Part shown: positions 6,426 to 11,505 of the stretch, in pieces
How positions within the stretch are numbered: the first letter of the stretch is position 1
How the letters are laid out: each line of letters starts with the position of its first letter
Source: Desulfocapsa sp.
GTDB taxonomy: Bacteria > Desulfobacterota > Desulfobulbia > Desulfobulbales > Desulfocapsaceae
Direction of reading: 5' to 3'
DNA length: 11,505 nucleotides
Assembly: GCA_029934815.1 (NCBI GenBank)
Contig: JAOZLM010000044.1
Coordinates: 1-11,505, forward strand
Position numbers and translations under genes: made by a program
Notes under the pieces: generated by a model
Seen by the model: the letters and a program-made list of their open reading frames with translations, nothing else
Told to the model about the DNA's origin: nothing
The model's database searches: none

Positions 6426-8891
6426 CTAAAATAATTGTTTCTCTACCCGTTGATGTACCAGCTCTGTCAAGGATTCATAACTGTGTCCCTCGGGAAAAAC
6501 CGGCTTCAGGAAGCTGACTGAAATCGGACAAAAAGGTCTTGGGAACATTGTACCTGTCGGCAGAGCCTGATAAGCACCATTAATGGTCACCGGCACCACA
6601 GGTACCCCAAGCTCAGTGCTGAGAATGGCAAAGAGTTTCTTGAAATCCCCGACACTTCCATCTTTACTTCTGGTGCCTTCCGGAAAGATCATAATATTCT
6701 TCCCTTTTTTTAATACTTCGGCAAGTTTTTGAATAGACTCACGTAAACCCGAATTGATATCCACCACAATGATATTGTTTCTGTTTGCCAGAAAGCGGAG
6801 CAGTTTATTGCCTACATGTTTTTCTTTGGCATAAAAGTAGGTGTTTTTAGCAAGTTTTCCTTTGAGCAGAGAGCTTACCAGTAGTCCATCGTAAAAACTC
6901 TGATGGTTTGGTGCGATAATGCAGGATGTCTCAGGCAGGTTTTCCTGACCATTGCCTTTAAAGCGGAAGTAGAGCTTAAAGAAAAGCTTACTGATCTTAT
7001 TAAATATGTTGACGGTAATCCATGTTTTGGGCAGAGTTAAGTCAACTTTTTCCTGTAAGATTTCTTTCCAGTTGCTTAGCTCAAGACTTATTTTTTCCTT
7101 TGTTTCCCGCACAAATTCACTGAGCAGGCGGACGGTTTGATGGTTCATCAGTTTTTCCTCACTGATATCTACACCAAAAGTTGATTTGAGAAAGGAGAGC
7201 AGGCTGATCTGATCCAGAGAATCCAGCGCGATATCAATTTCCAGATGATCATCGGGCAGGATATCTTTGTCTGTCTGTTTTTCAATAAAACCTTTAATAA
7301 TTGTATATTCTTCAAAATCAGGCTGTTTGGCATCACTTTTTCGTATTTTCCTTGCACCAACCAGTTCGGGAAGCTGGAAGCGGCGTAGTTTTGAGAGTCT
7401 GGTTTTTGGTAGTTCTTCATCAATCAGCGTAAAAGTGAGTAAGCGCTTGGGTGAGGAGACTGTTTTGTTGTAACTGTCAATTATTTTCCATCGAAAATAG
7501 TCGTCAATATCCTGAATGCCCTGACTTCGGAGTTTTGCAAAATCCGGTCTGATAACTGCCTGCAGCACATCGTCTTTAACAAATACTCCCACTTCGTTGA
7601 TGCACTCACTGAGTTTTTCAAGTTTTTGTTCGATCAGTACCGGGTTGATGTTCTTGCCGCTTGGCAGAACGATGATCTCTTTTTTTCGGCCTGTGATGAA
7701 AATTCTTCCTTTATCATCAAGACGTCCGAGGTCGCCAGTGTAGAGCCAGCCGTCCTTTAATACTTCTGCGGTTTCTTCCGGCCTGTTCAGATAGCCCTGC
7801 ATGATGTTTTTACCTGATGCGACAATCTCACCATCCCGGATTTCGATTGTTGTGCAACTCATGGCAGTTCCGGCAGAGCCTATTTTGACCTGGCCGGGAC
7901 GGGTGAAGGTGATCATGGGGGCTGCTTCGGTCATGCCGAAACCTTCCAGAACTTCAAATCCTAAGGTTGTGAATATCTGTCCAACTTCCGGATCAAGGGC
8001 TGCACCACCAGCCACCAGGAATTTGAGTTCTCCGCCGAATTTCTGGTGGACGGAGGAGAAGAGTTTTCGGGAAAGCGATAACGATCCAATTTTTTCTGCA
8101 AAATTAAAGAGTAACCTGGCCACCGCTTTCTGATTGATCTTGCCCATGATGCCTTTACTGATAACTTTGTACAGTCTTGGCACTCCAATAAGAATTGTAA
8201 TCCGGTTTTCCTGAAGGGTGTTGATAATGTCTTCCGATTGCAAAGATGGACAGATGGCTACTGTTGCCCCGATATAAAGAGGTGCCACCATGGAGCCAAG
8301 CAGGGGGAAAATATGATGTAAGGGCAAGAGGAGCATTACCCGCTCATCGATTGTATATATTTTCACACCATGGGAGACAGCATCAATATTGGCCAGAACA
8401 TTTTCATAGGAGAGCATAACCCCTTTGGGAGTGCCGGTGGTTCCTGATGTGTAAATGATCAGACAGGTTGCGTTGAGATCCGGTTCCGGAACATTGTTTT
8501 GGTGGGGCAAATCTTCGGTAACAGTGTTTGCTTCCTCAATATCTTCATACACAAGAAGTTGCGGCGTATAGTCGAGTGATTCGATCACTTCTCTGAGGAT
8601 TGGCTCCCGTTCCCGTGAACAGAAGAAAATCTCTGGAACAGAGTCGTTAACAATATAGCTGATTTCCTCAACGGTCGATAAATAATCAACGGGAACAACA
8701 GTGCAGTTATTCTGCCAGCTGGCGTAGAAGCTGAATATCCACTCCAGTCTGTTTTCGGAGCAAATCAGAACCCTTTTGCTCTCTGCCGGAAAGAGGCTGG
8801 CATATTGATTTGCCTTTCTGTGTAGCTCGGGATAACTGACTTCCCGGTCTTTTAGTTTCAGGGCTGTTTTCTCGGAATTATGTAAAAACAT
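6426..8891 (-). CDS. Acyl-CoA/ACP synthetase - acyl carrier - PlsC acyltransferase fusion
   Basis: The 821-residue protein joins three modules. Residues 1 to about 515 are an AMP-forming acyl-activating enzyme: P-loop YTSGTTGTPKG (147-157), GFGMTE (317-322), WLYTGDLG (382-389), hinge GRKKEI (401-406) and the likely catalytic Lys496 in LPKTRLSK. Residues about 527-597 are an acyl carrier domain with phosphopantetheine attachment Ser558 in ALDSLDQ. Residues about 630-821 are a PlsC-type lysophospholipid acyltransferase with NHQSFYD (His663, Asp668) and FPEGTRS (736-742). The likely role is to activate free fatty acid, load it on the internal carrier and transfer it to a lysophospholipid. E. coli Aas has the acyltransferase first and uses free ACP; here the order is reversed and the carrier is built in. 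All key residues are intact. The gene is convergent with the kinase gene, 15 nt apart. Confidence 0.9.
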   Translation of the reverse strand: MFLHNSEKTALKLKDREVSYPELHRKANQYASLFPAESKRVLICSENRLEWIFSFYASWQNNCTVVPVDYLSTVEEISYIVNDSVPEIFFCSREREPILREVIESLDYTPQLLVYEDIEEANTVTEDLPHQNNVPEPDLNATCLIIYTSGTTGTPKGVMLSYENVLANIDAVSHGVKIYTIDERVMLLLPLHHIFPLLGSMVAPLYIGATVAICPSLQSEDIINTLQENRITILIGVPRLYKVISKGIMGKINQKAVARLLFNFAEKIGSLSLSRKLFSSVHQKFGGELKFLVAGGAALDPEVGQIFTTLGFEVLEGFGMTEAAPMITFTRPGQVKIGSAGTAMSCTTIEIRDGEIVASGKNIMQGYLNRPEETAEVLKDGWLYTGDLGRLDDKGRIFITGRKKEIIVLPSGKNINPVLIEQKLEKLSECINEVGVFVKDDVLQAVIRPDFAKLRSQGIQDIDDYFRWKIIDSYNKTVSSPKRLLTFTLIDEELPKTRLSKLRRFQLPELVGARKIRKSDAKQPDFEEYTIIKGFIEKQTDKDILPDDHLEIDIALDSLDQISLLSFLKSTFGVDISEEKLMNHQTVRLLSEFVRETKEKISLELSNWKEILQEKVDLTLPKTWITVNIFNKISKLFFKLYFRFKGNGQENLPETSCIIAPNHQSFYDGLLVSSLLKGKLAKNTYFYAKEKHVGNKLLRFLANRNNIIVVDINSGLRESIQKLAEVLKKGKNIMIFPEGTRSKDGSVGDFKKLFAILSTELGVPVVPVTINGAYQALPTGTMFPRPFCPISVSFLKPVFPEGHSYESLTELVHQRVEKQLF

Positions 8892-8901
8892 AGCTGCTCT
8901 C

Positions 8902-8910
8902 TGTTATAAT
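8902..8910 (+). promoter_or_regulatory. Extended -10 promoter for the permease gene
   Basis: TG (8902-8903), one base, then a perfect TATAAT (8905-8910) make an extended -10 element. No good -35 box lies 16-18 bp upstream, as is usual for this promoter type. Transcription would begin near 8917. That leaves only about 7 nt before the GTG at 8924 but about 60 nt before the ATG at 8978. Confidence 0.5.
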
Positions 8911-8977
8911 CTTCCTGCACCAGGTGTTCCGGTACTTTTCACGTGTGTTTTATCACTGCCGTGGTACATACAATTTC

Positions 8978-9910
8978 ATGTGGAGTATAATTGAAATTGT
9001 CTTGCCAGTCTTTCTAATAATAAGTCTTGGCTATGCTATACGGAGAACCGGTTTGGTTGACGACCATTTTTTCCAGCAAACCAATGGCCTCGTTTTCTAT
9101 GTCTGCCTGCCAACGCTCCTTTTTTATAAAATTGGAACCGCTGATTTTAGCACAAGTTTTAACTTCAAACTGGTACTGGCCACCAGTGCCGGTGTTGCCA
9201 GTTGTTTCCTGCTGGCCTATCTGTATGCAGCATGGCGGAAATATCCATCGCCTGCACATGCCGCATTTTGCCAGGGAGCATTCAGAGGGAATCTGGCGTA
9301 TATTGGTCTTGCCATTGTGTATAATGCTTATGGGGATCAGGGGTTAAGCAGAGCCGGAATTTTGTTGGGATTTCTTGTTCCTGTTTTGAATCTGTTTGCT
9401 ATCCTGGCGCTTGTTCTTCCCCGGCAAGAGCAGCGTACTGATTATAAGGAGATACTCAAAGAGATCATTTTCAATCCACTTATCCTTGCTTCTCTGGCAG
9501 GACTGCTCTGGAGTTTTTTTCAACTCCCCATGCCAACCATTATGGATCGTACGTTAAATATTGCGACAGGTATGACATTGCCTTTGGCTCTGCTCTCAAT
9601 TGGTAACAGTTTTTCACTGAAAAACCTGAAAGGAGATATGGGAAAAGCAGGGCTTGCAGCAGTAATAAAACTGCTCTTACTTCCATTGCTAACGGTTGGA
9701 TTTATGGTAATGCTTGGTGTTAGCGGGCTTGATTTTGCCATTGGGCTTCTTATGGCAGGTGCACCGACGGCTGTTGCCACTTATATTATGGCTTCCAAAA
9801 TGGGAGCGGATGGAGAACTTGCGGGGACGATAGTAGTTCTGGCTACTGCCTTATCTGCCGTTAGTTACAGTGTACTGCTTTATTATCTGCAAAATTTTTG
9901 CGTTATTTAG
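8978..9910 (+). CDS. AEC-family (auxin efflux carrier-like) permease
   Basis: The 310-residue integral membrane protein is almost wholly hydrophobic with about ten spans, the usual size of bacterial AEC transporters. Family-like features are the N-terminal span ending in GYAIRRTGL, the segment FRGNLAYIGLAI (about 102-113), NPLILASLAGLL (166-177), LPLALLSIG (201-209), and the C-terminal GAPTAVATYIMASKMG (261-276) leading into the last span. Members export or exchange small organic anions such as malate, but the substrate cannot be read from the sequence. The frame opens further upstream at a GTG (8924), which would add 18 polar residues. I prefer the ATG at 8978 because the first membrane span then begins within a few residues and because the likely transcription start is near 8917. 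It is divergent from the acyltransferase fusion gene with an 86-bp spacer. Confidence 0.87.
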   Translation: MWSIIEIVLPVFLIISLGYAIRRTGLVDDHFFQQTNGLVFYVCLPTLLFYKIGTADFSTSFNFKLVLATSAGVASCFLLAYLYAAWRKYPSPAHAAFCQGAFRGNLAYIGLAIVYNAYGDQGLSRAGILLGFLVPVLNLFAILALVLPRQEQRTDYKEILKEIIFNPLILASLAGLLWSFFQLPMPTIMDRTLNIATGMTLPLALLSIGNSFSLKNLKGDMGKAGLAAVIKLLLLPLLTVGFMVMLGVSGLDFAIGLLMAGAPTAVATYIMASKMGADGELAGTIVVLATALSAVSYSVLLYYLQNFCVI

Positions 9911-9946
9911 TCATGGTATGGAAGCCGTAATGATGTTAGTAACAGA

Positions 9947-9977
9947 TTGATAAATTAGATAAAAATAATTGTATAGA
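9947..9977 (+). promoter_or_regulatory. Possible promoter for the DUF3144 gene
   Basis: TTGATA (9947-9952) matches the -35 consensus at five of six positions. TATAGA (9972-9977) is a fair -10 box. The 19-bp spacer is long, so the call is weak. A short inverted repeat, TCGGC (9981-9985) with GCCGA (9998-10002), would fall at the start of the transcript. No terminator is visible after the permease gene. Confidence 0.25.
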
Positions 9978-10045
9978 GATTCGGCTGCCAACGTTCGGCC
10001 GATATTAGAAGCAGTTTTCCAATAACCAATATGTGAGAAAATCAA

Positions 10046-10333
10046 ATGAGCGATACAGATAAGGACAAAGAATTTTACGAAATGGCAGATGCCCACATTA
10101 GCGTGGCAAATAAACAGGCCAGCAAAACCAGCAATCCCGGCAAGGTCAGTGCTACGATACTGTACAGTGCGGCCAGGTTTAACACCTTCCTGATTGCCTC
10201 CAACTCAGACTCTGCAGATGAGTTAGCCTCAAGAAAGGAAGAGGCGTGCAAATACTTAATGTCGGAGTATCAGAAGATGCTGGATGAGCATTTTGAGGAC
10301 TACACGAAAAACTTTTCCAAGTATTTGAAGTAG
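10046..10333 (+). CDS. DUF3144 family protein
   Basis: The 95-residue soluble, probably all-helical protein matches what I know of DUF3144 throughout: FYEMADAHISVAN (10-22), then KVSATILYSAARFNTFLIAS (33-52) with the characteristic YxAARFN core, then a helical tail with YQKMLDEHFEDYTKNF (75-90). No biochemical role is established for the family to my knowledge. The start has a weak GAGA upstream and no sensible alternative nearby. It has no signal peptide or cysteine motif apart from a single Cys68. The YgjV-like gene follows 38 nt after its stop and may be in the same transcript. Confidence 0.85.
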   Translation: MSDTDKDKEFYEMADAHISVANKQASKTSNPGKVSATILYSAARFNTFLIASNSDSADELASRKEEACKYLMSEYQKMLDEHFEDYTKNFSKYLK

Positions 10334-10371
10334 GTTCTGGCAGGCAGAATACTTCCCTGCAAATACAAAAC

Positions 10372-10878
10372 ATGTCTTTATTTGTAATTTCTCAGATTTT
10401 GATTGGAGTGGCAATATGCAGTGATATTGCTTCATTCCAGTTTAAAAAAAGAGAATATATTGTTAGCTGCTTACTTATTTCCTGTGTCTTGATCTCTCTG
10501 CATTTCATGTGCCTTGGCCATTGGACAGCAGCCTGCCTGGGGGGCGTTGCCGCAGGACGTTTCGTCACCAGTTTGTTTTCTACCTCCAGGATATTTCTGT
10601 GGTTTTTCATCGCAGTCACAGTTGTTGTTTCCGGCCTGACATACGAAGGTCTTTTGTCCGTCCTGGGTTGCACCGGTGCAATCTTTGGCACGATGGCTTC
10701 TTTTAGCAAAGAAGATAAACGGCTGCGCCAACTCATGTTTATTGGCACCTGTATATGGATAATCCATAATTGTTTTGCAGGTTCACCGGGTGCTGTTTTA
10801 TTGGAAATAATTTTTCTGAGTTCTAATTTGATCGGTTATTTCAGGTACTACGTTCGACCTCAAAAACAGGTTTTATAG
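10372..10878 (+). CDS. YgjV-like inner-membrane protein
   Basis: The 168-residue protein is hydrophobic with about five or six membrane spans. It resembles the YgjV family of bacterial inner-membrane proteins (the E. coli member is slightly longer). Features I use are the N-terminal span followed by SFQFKKRE (21-28), a span with SLHFMCLGHWTAA (42-54), AGRFVTSLFS (61-70), and the C-terminal IHNCFAGSPGAVLLE (131-145) followed by a final span and a basic tail. The function of the family is unknown. The start ATG lacks a strong ribosome binding site; a small hairpin, GCAGG (10340-10344) with CCTGC (10356-10360), lies just before it. It is probably co-transcribed with the DUF3144 gene. No terminator is evident after the stop. 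Confidence 0.75.
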   Translation: MSLFVISQILIGVAICSDIASFQFKKREYIVSCLLISCVLISLHFMCLGHWTAACLGGVAAGRFVTSLFSTSRIFLWFFIAVTVVVSGLTYEGLLSVLGCTGAIFGTMASFSKEDKRLRQLMFIGTCIWIIHNCFAGSPGAVLLEIIFLSSNLIGYFRYYVRPQKQVL

Positions 10879-11016
10879 TTGTAAGCTGATGTTGTTGTTT
10901 GATAGATTCGAAAACATCTTAACCTGCGCTTCAGGCAATTCTATTAAAATTACCAATGGCTTGCTATCACCAGCTTTCCTTATTTCAATCCAACAGCATA
11001 AGCACTCTAACTATTT

Positions 11017-11103
11017 ACTGAAAAACTGCGTCATATGGGTATATCTTAATCCTGTTTTGGCGAAGACTTACTCAACCTAATGTTTCACCTTCAGTTTTTC
11101 AGT
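11017..11103. repeat. Perfect 12-bp inverted repeat enclosing 63 bp
   Basis: ACTGAAAAACTG (11017-11028) is the exact reverse complement of CAGTTTTTCAGT (11092-11103). Pairing does not extend beyond the arms in either direction. There is no transposase and no obvious flanking target duplication. It could be a small non-autonomous element (MITE-like), a remnant, or a regulatory structure. Confidence 0.55.
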
Positions 11104-11112
11104 CCTATACGA

Positions 11113-11118
11113 TATAAT
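11113..11118 (+). promoter_or_regulatory. Possible -10 box upstream of the dodecin gene
   Basis: TATAAT is a perfect -10 hexamer, but the best -35 at 17 bp spacing (TTCAGT at 11090-11095) matches only half the consensus and overlaps the right arm of the inverted repeat. Transcription would start near 11125, giving a leader of about 130 nt. The palindrome TTGCA-TGTG-TGCAA (11133-11146) would lie just downstream of the start. Confidence 0.3.
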
Positions 11119-11244
11119 ATTTTTATGGTCTCTTGCATGTGTGCAACTTCCAAAACCATGTGTTCGGGTTTTTAGTTAGTTTACTTGCAATGGATCTAAT
11201 TGCGTTCAGAAGCTAATGTTTTAGCACCCCCCTTAACCTTAACC

Positions 11245-11250
11245 AAGGAG
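11245..11250 (+). promoter_or_regulatory. Strong ribosome binding site of the dodecin gene
   Basis: AAGGAG lies 7 nt before the ATG at 11258, the best Shine-Dalgarno in the window. CCTT (11237-11240) just upstream could pair with its AAGG across a 4-nt loop, a short hairpin that is unlikely to block initiation. Confidence 0.75.
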
Positions 11251-11257
11251 AAGAGCC

Positions 11258-11473
11258 ATGTCTGAGAGTGTTTACAAAATTATCGAAATGGTTGGAGCAA
11301 GTGAAGTTTCATGGGAAGAGGCTACTCAAAATGCCGTTAAATCCGCCGGATTGAGCTTACGTGACCTGCGTATTGCAGAAGTTGTTACTTTGGATATGAA
11401 GATTGGTGAGAATGGCAAAAAAGCGATCTTTCGGGCACGGGTGAAACTTTCTTTCAAGGTTCTTTCTGACTAA
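11258..11473 (+). CDS. Dodecin-fold protein
   Basis: The 71-residue protein has the length and pattern of dodecins: VYKIIEMVGAS (5-15), the helix SWEEATQNAVKSA (18-30), the strand LRIAEVVTLDMKI (37-49), a turn with GKKA, and the last strand FRARVKLSFKV (58-68). Dodecins assemble into hollow dodecamers that bind flavins or CoA and buffer free flavin. By my alignment from memory to the Halobacterium protein, the Trp that stacks on the flavin is Ile39 here and the flavin-contacting Gln is Arg59, so classical flavin binding is doubtful. The start is fixed by AAGGAG 7 nt upstream. The gene appears monocistronic within the window. Downstream, TTCCC (11482-11486) and GGGAA (11500-11504) may begin a terminator that is cut by the window edge. 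Confidence 0.9.
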   Translation: MSESVYKIIEMVGASEVSWEEATQNAVKSAGLSLRDLRIAEVVTLDMKIGENGKKAIFRARVKLSFKVLSD

Positions 11474-11505
11474 CCCGCATTTTCCCAAAAGATCATCCCG
11501 GGAAG

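Larger units (their letters stand above)
10879..11257. other. 379-nt intergenic region with an inverted-repeat element and dodecin promoter signals
   Basis: I see no convincing gene here. A 63-codon plus-strand frame (10889-11080) has no family resemblance, no ribosome binding site and runs into the inverted repeat. The region holds a perfect 12-bp inverted repeat (11017-11028 and 11092-11103), a TATAAT box (11113-11118), a short palindrome (11133-11146), a C6 run (11227-11232), and two tandem TTAACC hexamers next to the dodecin ribosome binding site. Confidence 0.6.

Noticed and set aside
10889..11080. 63-codon plus-strand frame after the YgjV-like gene
   Set aside because: No ribosome binding site, no recognisable family, a composition unlike a real protein, and it runs through the left arm of the inverted repeat.
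1..11505. tRNA, rRNA, integrase or prophage signatures
   Set aside because: I looked for cloverleaf-like segments, att-like duplications and phage or transposase motifs and found none.

Overview
The window reads like ordinary chromosome from a Gram-negative, probably anaerobic bacterium of the Desulfobacterota (Desulfobulbales-like). This placement is inferred from gene content only: a GGIAHDFNNIL-type hybrid sensor kinase with a C-terminal receiver, a lipoprotein with a clean lipobox, a ligase-ACP-acyltransferase fusion, a DUF3144 protein and a dodecin. There is no rRNA, tRNA, CRISPR array, integrase or transposase. Base composition is moderate and looks even across the genes.

Left part (1-3392). 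A possible small membrane protein ends at 95 and is followed by a strong rho-independent terminator (121-143). An AAA+ ATPase starts 26 nt further on (170-2431); its long N-terminal region looks like a degenerate PfkB/ribokinase-like domain. A weak terminator-like hairpin separates it from a stand-alone Hpt phosphotransfer protein (2523-2894). That gene abuts a convergent lipoprotein gene (2895-3392, minus strand) with no intervening base.

Middle part (3393-8891). A 292-nt spacer carries a cluster of GCAA/TTGC half-sites near the lipoprotein gene and two hairpins in the leader of the next operon. That operon is a histidine-bearing small membrane protein (3685-4134) coupled through an ATGA overlap to a hybrid histidine kinase (4131-6410). 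The kinase has three membrane segments, two PAS domains (the first with a four-cysteine cluster), HisKA, HATPase and a receiver. It lacks its own Hpt domain, so the orphan Hpt protein 1.2 kb away is a possible relay partner. Convergent to it is an 821-residue fusion of acyl-activating enzyme, acyl carrier domain and PlsC-type acyltransferase (6426-8891, minus strand).

Right part (8892-11505). An AEC-family permease is divergent from the fusion gene and is probably driven by an extended -10 promoter. It is followed by a DUF3144 protein, a YgjV-like inner-membrane protein, a 379-nt gene-free spacer containing a perfect 12-bp inverted repeat (87 bp outer length), and a dodecin-fold protein that lacks the classical flavin-stacking tryptophan.

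I see no complete, obviously new defence or mobile system. The best leads are the PfkB-like/AAA+ ATPase, the membrane-protein/kinase pair with a possible Hpt relay, the self-contained ligase-ACP-acyltransferase, the inverted-repeat element at 11017-11103 and the atypical dodecin.
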